From Chromobacterium alticapitis (GTDB lineage: Bacteria; Pseudomonadota; Gammaproteobacteria; Burkholderiales; Chromobacteriaceae), in contig NZ_PQWB01000004.1 of NCBI RefSeq assembly GCF_002924365.1, positions 1 through 41,007 of the forward strand: 41,007 bases of DNA. The letters run 5' to 3'. Made by a program: the position numbers and the translations under genes. Below the pieces are notes generated by a model. The model was not told the origin of the DNA. It made no database searches and was given only the letters and a program-made list of their open reading frames with translations. Positions 8,615-16,337 of this stretch are shown here, piece after piece; the first letter of the stretch is position 1, and each line of letters opens with the position of its first letter.

Positions 8615-9772
8615 ATGACTCGTTTCCGCCTGCTGCTGATCGCCCTATTCCTATCCCTGCTGCTGCATCTCGCTCTGCTTGGATCGGACCTGCTGCCCGC
8701 GATCAGCCAGCCGCCGGAAAGCACGCCTAAGCTTGAGAAGATAGACGTCAAGATGCAGGCCTTGCAGCTGGAAACGCAGGACAAGCCGGCGCCAGGCAGC
8801 GCCGGCGTCAGTCTGCGCCCCAGCGCCGCGGCCAAGACGAAACCGGCCAAGACGAAAAAAGACTCCTCCGGCAAGCCGCGCCGCAAGCCGCAGGCCTCGC
8901 AGCCGACAGAGCAAGCGGCAAAGCCGGAATCTTCGGCGCCGACAGCCGAAACCGCCGCCGCGCGCGCCAGCTCGGAACCCGCGGCGGAAAACCTCCATCC
9001 GCGCCAAGCGGCCGAAGCCAGCGCCCCTGCGGCGCAACCGGCCAGCGCGCCGCGCGCGGAAGCGGCGCATGAGGCCAACGCAGGCTTCATTCACCCGGAC
9101 AACGCGCTGCGCAAATTCCCGGCGGCGGCCAAAATCCGCTACCAGGGCTACTGGAATGGCGCAATGGTGGGCTTCGGCGACCTGGACTGGCAGCAGGGCA
9201 ACGGCGGCTACCGGCTGGACATCGCAGTCAATCCTTTCATCGGCCCCAAGCTGCGCTATCTTGCACAAGGGGCGATAGACAAATCCGGCCTGCGTCCGGA
9301 CAGCCTGCAGGCCTTCCGCGGCAGCGATCTGAAGGAATCCGCCCGCTTCGATTACGGCGCCGGCCTGCTGCGGTACGGCAGCCATGCGGAACAGCAGCAG
9401 CCGCTGAAATCCGGCGCGCAAGACGTCTTCAGCCTGGCCTTCCAGCTGGCGCTGAAAGGCGGCGCGCTGGGCCATGCGCCGATCCAGATCACCACGGCCA
9501 AGAAGATTTACGAATACCCGATGGCGCCGGCTGGCGCCTTCGATTACGACACCGGCGCGGGCAAGATGCGCGTCGTCGTGTTCAGGGCGGAGGGAGACGG
9601 CGACGTCTCCGAATTCTGGCTGGCGCCGGACTTCGCCAATCTGCCGGTGCGCATCCTGCGCGCCGACAAGGACAAGCGGATCGAGCTGAAAGCGATCCGC
9701 ATTGAAGTAAACGGCAAGCGGCAGTGGGAATTGCCGCCGCAACCGACGATACGGAACAAAAATGCACATTAG
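8615..9772 (+). CDS. DUF3108-domain envelope protein with TonB-like linker
   Basis: A 385-residue protein. Residues about 5-27 form one membrane anchor, residues 35-150 are a long Pro/Ala/Lys-rich low-complexity linker with several KPAKTKK-like units, and residues about 160-375 are a beta-rich domain matching DUF3108 (RYQGYWNGAMVGFGDL, then YEYPMAPAG and EFWLAPDFANLPVRIL). The design resembles TonB: an inner-membrane anchor, a stretched periplasmic linker and a folded end. The function of DUF3108 is not established. It abuts purN and overlaps the following methyltransferase by 11 bases, an order I recall from other Neisseriales. Confidence 0.85.
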   Translation: MTRFRLLLIALFLSLLLHLALLGSDLLPAISQPPESTPKLEKIDVKMQALQLETQDKPAPGSAGVSLRPSAAAKTKPAKTKKDSSGKPRRKPQASQPTEQAAKPESSAPTAETAAARASSEPAAENLHPRQAAEASAPAAQPASAPRAEAAHEANAGFIHPDNALRKFPAAAKIRYQGYWNGAMVGFGDLDWQQGNGGYRLDIAVNPFIGPKLRYLAQGAIDKSGLRPDSLQAFRGSDLKESARFDYGAGLLRYGSHAEQQQPLKSGAQDVFSLAFQLALKGGALGHAPIQITTAKKIYEYPMAPAGAFDYDTGAGKMRVVVFRAEGDGDVSEFWLAPDFANLPVRILRADKDKRIELKAIRIEVNGKRQWELPPQPTIRNKNAH

Positions 9773-11021
9773 CCATAGCCAACTGAAACACCTGGAAACC
9801 GTCATCGGCCAGATGACCCGCTTCGACCGCCCCGCCGACGCGGTGCTGTCCGCCTATTTCCGCGAGCACAACAAACTGGGCAGCGCCGACCGCCACCTGA
9901 TCGCGGAAACCGCTTTCGGCGCGCTGCGCCGCCTGATCCAATTGCGCGCGCTGATCGCGCCGGAAAAAGCCACGCCGCGCCGCCTGGCCCTGGTCGCCTT
10001 GATGAAGTTCAACAAGCTGAACGTCAAAGAGCTGTCCGAGGCCACCAGCGCCGGCGAGCGCGAATGGCTGGGCACGGTCAAGGGCAAGGCGCTGGAAGAC
10101 AGCCTGGAAATCCGCGCCGAGCTGCCGCAATGGGTGATCGAGCGCCTGGGCGAGCAAGAACCGGACGCGGTGGAGGCGCTGGGCCAGGGCCTGATGTCCA
10201 TGGCGCCGCTGGACCTGCGCGTCAACACCATGAAAATGAAGCGCGAAGAACTGCTGGACCGGCTGAACGCGGAAGGCATCCACTGCGAAGCCACGCCGTA
10301 CTCGCCGCTGGGCATCCGCCTGAAAGACAAGCCGGCATTGTCCAAGCACGAGCTGTTCAAGGCCGGCGCGTTTGAAGTGCAGGACGAAGGCAGCCAGCTC
10401 CTGGGCCTGATCACCGGCGCGCGCCGCGGCGAGATGGTGGTGGACTTCTGCGCCGGCGCCGGCGGCAAAACCTTGCTTTTGGGCGCGCAGATGTCATCCA
10501 GCGGCCGACTATATGCGTTTGATGTATCTGAGAAGCGCCTCGCCAACTTCAAGCCGCGCCAGGCCCGCTCCGGCCTGTCCAATGTGCATCCGCAGCTATT
10601 GGCGCACGAGAACGACGCCAAGGTGAAACGCCTGGCCGGCAAGGCCGACCGCGTGCTGGTAGATGCCCCCTGCTCCGGCCTGGGCACCCTGCGCCGCAAC
10701 CCGGACCTGAAATTCCGCCAGAGCCCGGACAGCGTGGCCGAACTGAACGTCAAGCAAGCCTCCATCCTCGCCTCCGCCTCGCGGCTGGTGAAGAGCGGCG
10801 GCCGCCTGGTCTACGCCACTTGCAGCCTGCTGCCGCAGGAAAACCAGGCCATCGTCGAGGCCTTTCTGGCCGAGCACGCGGACTTCCGCCTGGTGAAGAT
10901 GGACGAGGTGCTGGCCGAACAGAAGATTCCGCTGCAATGCGGCGACTACCTGGAACTGAAGCCGCATTTGCATAACACCGACGGCTTCTTCGCCGCGGTG
11001 CTGGAACGCAGCCCTGCCTAA
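9762..11021 (+). CDS. RsmB/NOP-family RNA m5C methyltransferase
   Basis: A 419-residue SAM-dependent methyltransferase of the RsmB/NOL1/NOP2/Sun family. An N-terminal NusB-like helical region (about 1-140) is followed by a ferredoxin-like segment and the catalytic core. The SAM loop is DFCAGAGGKTL near residue 228, motif IV DAPCSGLGTLRRNPDLK holds the helper Cys, and ATCSLLPQEN carries the catalytic Cys. Such enzymes methylate C5 of cytosine in 16S rRNA (C967 for RsmB). It lacks the sequence detail to claim the exact target. It overlaps the upstream gene by 11 bases and ends the purN unit. Confidence 0.92.
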   Translation: MHISHSQLKHLETVIGQMTRFDRPADAVLSAYFREHNKLGSADRHLIAETAFGALRRLIQLRALIAPEKATPRRLALVALMKFNKLNVKELSEATSAGEREWLGTVKGKALEDSLEIRAELPQWVIERLGEQEPDAVEALGQGLMSMAPLDLRVNTMKMKREELLDRLNAEGIHCEATPYSPLGIRLKDKPALSKHELFKAGAFEVQDEGSQLLGLITGARRGEMVVDFCAGAGGKTLLLGAQMSSSGRLYAFDVSEKRLANFKPRQARSGLSNVHPQLLAHENDAKVKRLAGKADRVLVDAPCSGLGTLRRNPDLKFRQSPDSVAELNVKQASILASASRLVKSGGRLVYATCSLLPQENQAIVEAFLAEHADFRLVKMDEVLAEQKIPLQCGDYLELKPHLHNTDGFFAAVLERSPA

Positions 11022-11041
11022 GCGCGACCAGGCATGAAGGC

Positions 11042-11072
11042 GCGGCCCGTTTGCTCCAAGCAGGCGGGCCGC
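11042..11072 (+). terminator. hairpin after the methyltransferase gene
   Basis: GCGGCCCG at 11042-11049 can pair with CGGGCCGC at 11065-11072 around a 15-base loop. No T-run follows, so it is only a weak terminator candidate or an mRNA 3' stem. Confidence 0.4.
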
Positions 11073-11155
11073 TCTCGTATTCCAGGCGGATAAATTGTAT
11101 ATTAGATAAAAATGATTTATTTAGCGGATACCATCCGCCAAGGAGCCTCCAAGCC

Positions 11156-12523
11156 ATGCAGGATTCGTCCTCCCGTCGTTCCAGACAGCTGCGCATGAAT
11201 CGGCGCCTACGCTTCCTCTACCTGTCCGCCGCGCAAATGCGGCGCCAGGTGCCCGTCTGGATCGCCGCCATCCTGATCGGCCTGGTGGCCTATGTGTTCG
11301 CGCTGGGCAGCCACTGGTCGCACGACTTGTTCTTCAAAGCCTACGACGCCTCGCCCTACTGGAGCCTGCTGATCACGCCGGCGGGCCTGGCGCTGGCGAT
11401 CTGGATCATGCACCGCTTCTTCCCCGGCTCCGCCGGCGGCGGCATTCCGCAATCCATCGCCGCGCTGGAGCCCGGCATGGAGAAACTGCGCGAATATTGC
11501 TTCACGCTGCGTGCCGCCGTCGGCAAGATCGTGCTGACGCTGATCGGCATCGGCTCCGGCGCCACCTTCGGCTATGAAGGCCCCATCGTCCAGGTGGGCG
11601 CGGCGATCAAGTACTCGCTCAACCGCAAGGCGGCGCAACGGCACGAGGGCGCGGCGCGCAGCTTCATCCTGGCCGGCGCCGCGGCCGGCGTGGCCGCCGC
11701 CTTCAACGCGCCGCTGGCCGGCATCATGTTCGCCATCGAGGAGATGGGCCGCATTTTCGACATGCGCGCCGGTTCCACCATTTTGCTGTCGGTCATCGTC
11801 GCCGGTCTCACCACCTTCGCCATCAATGGCAACTACAGTTATTTCGGCGTGGTGCCTGTGGCGATGGAGAGCAAGCAGGCCTGGCTGGCGGTGCCGCTGT
11901 GCGGCGTCATCGGCGGCATCATCGGCGGCCTAGCCTGCCGCTTGATGCTCAGCTTATCCAAGCGTTTGCCCGGTCCGCTGCATGGCTGGCGCGGCCGTTA
12001 CCCCATACGCTTCGCCGCCGGCTGCGGCCTGGTCCTGGCAGTCATCGGCATCCTCAGCGACGGCAGCACTTTCGGCACCGGCTATTTCCGCGCCCGCGAC
12101 ATCATCGAGGGCCATGGCGCGGCGCTGCAGGATTACGGCGTGCTCAAGCTGATCACCATGTTCGTCAGCCACATCAGCGCCGTGCCGGGCGGCATGTTCG
12201 CGCCCTCGCTGGCCGTGGGCGCCGGTTTCGGCCTCAATATGTCTCAGCTTTTGCCATTTTTGCCACAGGCCATGGTGGTGCTGCTGGGCATGGTGGGATT
12301 CTTCGCCGGCATGACGCGGGCGCCGATGACCGGCTTCGTCATCGTGATGGAAATGACCAACTCTTCGGCCATGCTGATTCCGCTGATGGCCACCGCCCTG
12401 CTCGCGGCCTCGGTGTCGCGGCTGGTCACTCGCCGGGCGCTTTACGAAGGACAGGTCAGACTGTTCCTGCCGCAATGGCGCGCCAGGATGGAGCAAATTG
12501 ACCCGCCCTCGGGCCGCACGTAA
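11156..12523 (+). CDS. clcA: CLC-type chloride/proton antiporter
   Basis: A 455-residue membrane protein of the chloride channel family. The selectivity motifs are readable: SAGGGIP (GSGIP equivalent), GYEGPIVQ (GREGP equivalent, keeping the gating Glu), NAPLAGIMFAIEEM with the inner proton-path Glu, and GGMFAPSLAVGAG (GIFxP equivalent). Both glutamates kept by H+/Cl- exchangers are present, so exchange rather than a plain channel is likely. There is no CBS domain. ATG 11156 is preceded by AGGAG at a good distance, and an AT-rich stretch at about 11090-11125 probably holds its promoter. It could serve acid resistance or charge balance; this is inference. Confidence 0.9.
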   Translation: MQDSSSRRSRQLRMNRRLRFLYLSAAQMRRQVPVWIAAILIGLVAYVFALGSHWSHDLFFKAYDASPYWSLLITPAGLALAIWIMHRFFPGSAGGGIPQSIAALEPGMEKLREYCFTLRAAVGKIVLTLIGIGSGATFGYEGPIVQVGAAIKYSLNRKAAQRHEGAARSFILAGAAAGVAAAFNAPLAGIMFAIEEMGRIFDMRAGSTILLSVIVAGLTTFAINGNYSYFGVVPVAMESKQAWLAVPLCGVIGGIIGGLACRLMLSLSKRLPGPLHGWRGRYPIRFAAGCGLVLAVIGILSDGSTFGTGYFRARDIIEGHGAALQDYGVLKLITMFVSHISAVPGGMFAPSLAVGAGFGLNMSQLLPFLPQAMVVLLGMVGFFAGMTRAPMTGFVIVMEMTNSSAMLIPLMATALLAASVSRLVTRRALYEGQVRLFLPQWRARMEQIDPPSGRT

Positions 12524-12592
12524 AATAACCTATTGAAAACATCGGGTATTCGCGGCGGGCCGACCGCCGGCCCAACCATAGGATTGCAAGAC

Positions 12593-12904
12593 ATGTCGAT
12601 TCAGCAAGATATCCAGCAGACCGTCGCCGACAACGCCGTGGTGCTGTTCATGAAGGGCTCCGCCCAATTCCCGCAATGCGGCTTCTCCTCGCGCGCGGTG
12701 CAAATCCTCAAAGCCTGCGGCGTGGACGACTTCCTGACCGTGGACGTGCTGCGCGACCCGGACATCCGCCAGGGCATCAAGGACTACTCCAACTGGCCGA
12801 CCATTCCGCAACTGTACGTCAAGGGCGAATTCGTCGGCGGCTCCGACATCATGTACGAAATGTTCCAGAACGGCGAACTGCAGGAAATGCTGAAGGATCT
12901 GTGA
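12593..12904 (+). CDS. grxD: monothiol glutaredoxin (Grx4 type)
   Basis: A 103-residue glutaredoxin with the CGFS active site (Cys at residue 29, within [10 protein letters not shown]), the WPTIPQLYV cis-Pro motif and GGSDIMYEM for glutathione binding. CGFS glutaredoxins carry and hand on Fe-S clusters, often with BolA partners. A longer frame from 12533 lacks any conserved sequence, so ATG 12593 is chosen; AGGATTG upstream is a fair ribosome site. It stands alone between clcA and the EAL gene, with a good terminator downstream. Confidence 0.96.
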   Translation: MSIQQDIQQTVADNAVVLFMKGSAQFPQCGFSSRAVQILKACGVDDFLTVDVLRDPDIRQGIKDYSNWPTIPQLYVKGEFVGGSDIMYEMFQNGELQEMLKDL

Positions 12905-12925
12905 TTCCCTCGCTGCCCGCGCAAG

Positions 12926-12946
12926 CCCGGCCTTGGCCGGGTTTTT
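12926..12946 (+). terminator. intrinsic terminator after grxD
   Basis: CCCGGCC/GGCCGGG hairpin with a two-base apex at 12926-12941, followed by five T. Confidence 0.88.
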
Positions 12947-13033
12947 CATTTTGAGGCAAGCAGACTGACCTGGCACAAGGACCATTTCCGGCCAGCCCTC
13001 CCTGCCTTAAAATGCTTGGCTCTTTACAAGCAC

Positions 13034-13858
13034 ATGAAAGCGCGGCCCACCGCGCGCCCCTCCATGCATTGCACGCCCGACCTGGATAGGCGGCCCGTAG
13101 ACACGATGTCGATGGCAGACATCTGGCGCGCGCTGGCCGACGATCAACTGCAGCCCTGGTTTCAACCCATAGTCGAACCGCGCAGCCGCCGCGTCATCGC
13201 GGTGGAGGCGCTGGCGCGCTGGCAACATCCAGAGCTGGGCATCCTGCCCCCCGCCAGCTTCGTCCCCATACTGGAGCAGCGCGGCATGCTGCGCCAGTTG
13301 ACCGAGCTGATGCTGGAAAAATCGCTGTACGCCTGCCAGGACTGGCGACGCGCCGGCATCGCGCTGCCGGTTTCGGTCAACCTGGGCGTCGAATCGCTGC
13401 TCGACCCTGAATTGCCATCCCGGCTGCTGCAGCAAATGCGCATACAGAATCTGCCGCCCTCCTGCCTGATCCTGGAATTCAATAGCCGCATGCTGCGCGA
13501 ACAGCAGGCCGCGGCCGAGCGCGCCTTGCCCGCGCTGAGCGCCGCCGGCTTCGCCGTGGCCGCCGACGATTTCACCGCGGGGAATGGCTGGCTGCCGCCG
13601 GCTATCCGCCTGTTGAAACTGCGGCGCGGCTGCGCGCAAGACCTGTCAGCCGCCGTGGAGCAGCGCGCCGCGCTGGCCGCCATCCTGAATCTGGCGCGCG
13701 GCCGCGGCGTCGCCGTCGTCGCCATAGGCGTGGAAAACGAAATGGATTGCGCCGCGCTGGCCCAGTTGGGCTGCGATGCCGCCCAGGGCTATCTGTTCGG
13801 CGCGCCGATGTCCGCCTCCGGATTTTCCAGGTGGATTTCAACAGCCGAGAAGCGTTAG
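13034..13858 (+). CDS. degenerate EAL-domain protein
   Basis: A single EAL domain of about 250 residues with no sensor, GGDEF or membrane part. Canonical c-di-GMP phosphodiesterase positions are only partly kept. Present are the EAL Glu (VEALARW, about residue 58), the Asn (VSVNLG), the DD pair (ADDF) and the QGY Gln. Altered are the ELTE Glu region (LEFNS), loop 6 (DFTAGNGW in place of DFGTGYSS), KID (LKLRRG) and, most telling, the catalytic-base motif AEGVE, which reads AIGVE. It is therefore probably not an active phosphodiesterase and may bind c-di-GMP or a protein instead. ATG 13034 is chosen; TTG 13016 and ATG 13064 or 13106 are possible. Confidence 0.8.
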   Translation: MKARPTARPSMHCTPDLDRRPVDTMSMADIWRALADDQLQPWFQPIVEPRSRRVIAVEALARWQHPELGILPPASFVPILEQRGMLRQLTELMLEKSLYACQDWRRAGIALPVSVNLGVESLLDPELPSRLLQQMRIQNLPPSCLILEFNSRMLREQQAAAERALPALSAAGFAVAADDFTAGNGWLPPAIRLLKLRRGCAQDLSAAVEQRAALAAILNLARGRGVAVVAIGVENEMDCAALAQLGCDAAQGYLFGAPMSASGFSRWISTAEKR

Positions 13859-13913
13859 AATACCCACCCATACCACCACGGCAGCCCTGCGGCTGCCGCT
13901 GTCATATGTATTC

Positions 13914-13951
13914 GAAAGCTGTTTGCCACCGCCGGCAAGCAGCTTTTTGCC
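13914..13951 (+). promoter_or_regulatory. terminator-like hairpin in the upp leader, possible attenuator
   Basis: AAGCTG plus TTGCC (13916-13927) pair with GGCAA plus CAGCTT (13934-13945), and T continues to 13948: a textbook intrinsic terminator. It ends only about 20 bases before the upp ATG, too close for a complete promoter to fit in between. A competing five-base hairpin (GGCAA 13934-13938 with TTGCC 13947-13951) would break it. It may be a pyrimidine-responsive attenuator for upp, or simply the terminator of the EAL gene. Confidence 0.6.
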
Positions 13952-13967
13952 AAGGTAGGGAGCCGAA

Positions 13968-14600
13968 ATGAACATCACCATCGTTGATCACCCACTGGTA
14001 CAGCACAAGTTGGGCCTCTTGCGCGAAGCCGACACCAGCACCATGAAGTTCCGCCAGTTGACCCAGGAGCTGGCGCGGCTGCTCGCCTACGAAGCCACCC
14101 GCGACTTCGAGCTGGAAAGCGTCACCATAGACGGCTGGTGCGGCAAGATCGACGTCAAGCAGATCAAGGGCAAGAAGGTCACCGTGGTGCCCATCCTGCG
14201 CGCCGGCGTCGGCATGCTGGACGGCGTGCTCGATCTGGTGCCCTCGGCCAAGATCAGCGTGGTGGGCTTGGCCCGCAACGAAGAGACGCTGGAGCCGGTA
14301 TCCTATTTCGAGAAGTTTGTCGGCAATCTGGATGAGCGCATCGCCATCATCATCGATCCCATGCTGGCCACCGGCGGTTCCCTGGTCGCCACCATCGAAC
14401 TGCTCAAGCGCAACGGCTGCAAAACGATCAAGGCCGTGGTGATGGTGGCCGCGCCGGAGGGCGTGAAGACCGTCAACGACGCCCACCCGGATGTGCAGAT
14501 CTACGCAGCCTCCCTGGACAGCCACTTGAACGAACACGGCTACATCATCCCCGGCCTGGGCGACGCCGGCGACAAGATCTTCGGCACCAAGCAGGCCTAA
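13968..14600 (+). CDS. upp: uracil phosphoribosyltransferase
   Basis: A 210-residue enzyme that makes UMP from uracil and PRPP in pyrimidine salvage. The type-I PRPP motif is [12 protein letters not shown] near residue 130, with [13 protein letters not shown] near 73 and the C-terminal uracil-binding [16 protein letters not shown]. Length is normal. A strong ribosome site (AGGTAGGGAG) precedes ATG 13968. The candidate partner, the uracil permease, lies 1.7 kb downstream on the same strand, beyond a terminator and two unrelated genes. Confidence 0.98.
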   Translation: MNITIVDHPLVQHKLGLLREADTSTMKFRQLTQELARLLAYEATRDFELESVTIDGWCGKIDVKQIKGKKVTVVPILRAGVGMLDGVLDLVPSAKISVVGLARNEETLEPVSYFEKFVGNLDERIAIIIDPMLATGGSLVATIELLKRNGCKTIKAVVMVAAPEGVKTVNDAHPDVQIYAASLDSHLNEHGYIIPGLGDAGDKIFGTKQA

Positions 14601-14618
14601 GCGCCATGCATCCCGCTC

Positions 14619-14653
14619 AGCCGCCCGTTGCCTTCGCAGCCGGCGGCTTTTTT
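14619..14653 (+). terminator. intrinsic terminator after upp
   Basis: AGCCGCC at 14619-14625 pairs with GGCGGCT at 14642-14648, followed by a run of T to 14653. It separates upp from the acetyltransferase gene. Confidence 0.85.
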
Positions 14654-14673
14654 GCAAGCCCAGGGACTATCTC

Positions 14674-15159
14674 ATGTTGATACGCAAGGCTGACGCGCAA
14701 GACCTGGACGCGGTATGCCGCCTGACGGCGCAGATCAACCGCCAGCATCACCTGGCCATGCCGGAACTGTTCCGCGGCGATGTGGACATGGCGAGCGAGC
14801 GCGCCTTCTGGGCCGAGCGCATGGAGGGCGAAGACCGCGCCATTCTGCTGGCGGTGCTCGACGGCGAGACGCTCGCCTTCGCCTCCCTGATGACGCAAAC
14901 ATCGCCGCCGCTTCCCTTCCTGCAGCCGCGGCGCATCTGCCGCATCGGCACCATCGTGGTGGATGAGGCGCACCAGGGGCAAGGCATAGGCTCCCTGCTG
15001 CTCGCCGCGGCCGAAGACTGGGGGCGCGGGCAGGACGCCGACGAGCTGCGGCTGGAGGTAATGGACTTCAACCACGGGGCGCAAGCGTTTTATGCCCGCC
15101 ATGGCCTGGCCGCGCAATCCCAGATCATGAGCAAACCGCTATTCGGAGATCAAGCATGA
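14674..15159 (+). CDS. GNAT-family N-acetyltransferase
   Basis: A 161-residue single-domain GNAT protein. The acetyl-CoA-binding motif A is VVDEAHQGQGIGSLLL (Q.QGIG pattern) near residue 98, and motif B includes LEVMDFNHGAQAFYARHG. The substrate cannot be told from sequence. The stop overlaps the ATG of the next gene by four bases (ATGA), so the pair is translationally coupled. It follows the upp terminator closely, so it may have a weak promoter of its own or live on read-through from upp. Confidence 0.88.
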   Translation: MLIRKADAQDLDAVCRLTAQINRQHHLAMPELFRGDVDMASERAFWAERMEGEDRAILLAVLDGETLAFASLMTQTSPPLPFLQPRRICRIGTIVVDEAHQGQGIGSLLLAAAEDWGRGQDADELRLEVMDFNHGAQAFYARHGLAAQSQIMSKPLFGDQA

Positions 15160-15797
15160 TGGATCGTTACGCCACGATGGACGCCGACTTTCTCGCCCGC
15201 TTCCCCGGCGGTTTCCAGGACCCGGACTGGCAGGCGCTGGCGCGCAAGCACAAAAGCTACGCCAAGGCTGAGGCGCTGTGCCAGAGCGAGCTGACCCGCG
15301 ACAAGCTGGACGCGGCGCTGGCCAGCGGCAAGCTGGCCGACGTCACCCACGCCTGCCGCCAGATCATCTCGCTGGCCAGCACGGTCAGCACCTTTGAGAA
15401 GATCGCCTTCCGCAACTATATGGACAACCGCGACCTGAACCTGCCCTTCGTGCAGGCGCTGCGCGATGTGCTGCATGACTTCGGCCCGGACAGCTTCGCC
15501 GCGTATGTGGATACCTTGGCGATGGCGCGAATGGACCCCAAGGCCAACGCCGCCAAATGGCCCATCGTCAGCTGCTTCCTGGCCTGCTTCGATCCGCAGG
15601 TCCATGTCTGCATCAAACCGACAACGGTAAAGAAAGTTGCGGAGCGGCTGGGCGTGGAGCTGCATTACCAATCACGGCCCAACTACGAATGCTACCGCGC
15701 GGTGCAGGACATGGTGCTGGACTTCCGCCGCCATAGCACGGTGGCGGCCGAGGTGGACAACACGCTGGCGCAGGCGGTGATGTATTGCACGGTGTAA
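15156..15797 (+). CDS. conserved hypothetical protein
   Basis: A 213-residue soluble, mostly helical protein with no signal peptide and no membrane segment. Visible features are the N-terminal MMDRYATMDADFLARFPGG, a central TFEKIAFRNYMDN, and a Cys-containing SCFLACFDPQVHVCIKP stretch. I do not recognise a domain. Coupling to the GNAT gene by a four-base overlap suggests that the two act on the same process, perhaps a modification enzyme and its target or partner, but that is inference. An identical layout in other genomes would support it. Confidence 0.75.
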   Translation: MMDRYATMDADFLARFPGGFQDPDWQALARKHKSYAKAEALCQSELTRDKLDAALASGKLADVTHACRQIISLASTVSTFEKIAFRNYMDNRDLNLPFVQALRDVLHDFGPDSFAAYVDTLAMARMDPKANAAKWPIVSCFLACFDPQVHVCIKPTTVKKVAERLGVELHYQSRPNYECYRAVQDMVLDFRRHSTVAAEVDNTLAQAVMYCTV

Positions 15798-15799
15798 GC

Positions 15800-15841
15800 C
15801 CCCCTCTCCCCAACCCCTCTCCCGCAAGGGGAGAGGGGCTT
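15800..15841. repeat. C-rich/G-rich foldback repeat, copy 1
   Basis: Built from CCCCTCTCCC and its complement GGGAGAGGGG around CGCAAG. It follows the stop of the hypothetical gene by a few bases and can fold into a strong hairpin, so it may also end transcription. Its inverse lies at about 16208-16257. Confidence 0.7.
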
Positions 15842-16068
15842 TGAGGCGGCATCGCGCTCAAGCCGGATATCGGGCGATGAGTCTCGTGGCGCGGATTGGC
15901 CATAGGACACACCCGCCAATGGCGAAACCCGCGCGACATGGATGACGGGCTTGATGGTTTCGCGGGTATGGCGCATGGCGCCAACCCGCGCGACGAGCGC
16001 GCCAACAGAAGCTTTGTGGCTCGGGTTGGCCGACGGCCATTCCCGCGAACGGCGCGACGCGACATCGG

Positions 16069-16152
16069 CGGAAGCGGAAGCGGAAGCGGAAGCGGAAGCG
16101 GAAGCGGAAGCGGAAGCGGAAGCGGAAGCGGAAGCGGAAGCGGAAGCGGAAG
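16069..16152. repeat. hexanucleotide microsatellite, CGGAAG x14
   Basis: Fourteen perfect tandem units of CGGAAG (84 bases), then one decayed unit. It lies between genes, about 185 bases before uraA. Such arrays change length by replication slippage. As a multiple of three it would not shift a frame, but in a promoter or leader it could change spacing or RNA structure. Confidence 0.95.
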
Positions 16153-16207
16153 CGGAAAGAATAAGGGCGCCTCAATGCGCCAAGCAACCGCCAGCCATAC
16201 GATTTGC

Positions 16208-16257
16208 CTCCCCTCTCCCCTCTCCCCTCGCGGGAGAGGGACCGGGGGAGAGGGGGC
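16208..16257. repeat. C-rich/G-rich foldback repeat, copy 2 (inverted)
   Basis: When reversed and complemented it matches the copy at 15800-15841: the CCCCCTCTCCCC, CCCTCTCCCGC and AGGGGAGAGGGG blocks line up in order. The two copies bracket the repeat mosaic as long inverted repeats about 365 bases apart. Confidence 0.65.
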
Positions 16258-16337
16258 GCGCACGCTCCCCACCGCGCTGGCGCAAGCAAAATCAACGAAA
16301 CGGTTTGCAATAGATTCACCACAAGGAAACTACAACA

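Larger units (their letters stand above)
15798..16337. repeat. 540-base gene-free repeat mosaic before uraA
   Basis: No plausible gene is seen here. It holds, in order: a C-rich/G-rich foldback copy (about 15800-15841), an imperfect direct repeat (15886-15939 and 16016-16065, sharing GTGGC, TTGGCC, CCCGC and GGCG blocks), a 14-copy hexamer array (16069-16152), and an inverted copy of the foldback (about 16208-16257). Long open frames across it encode only GS, AE, RF or PL dipeptide runs and are not genes. The uraA promoter must lie in or just after it. Confidence 0.75.

Noticed and set aside
16069-16152. CRISPR-like array
   Set aside because: Units of six bases with no spacers: a microsatellite.
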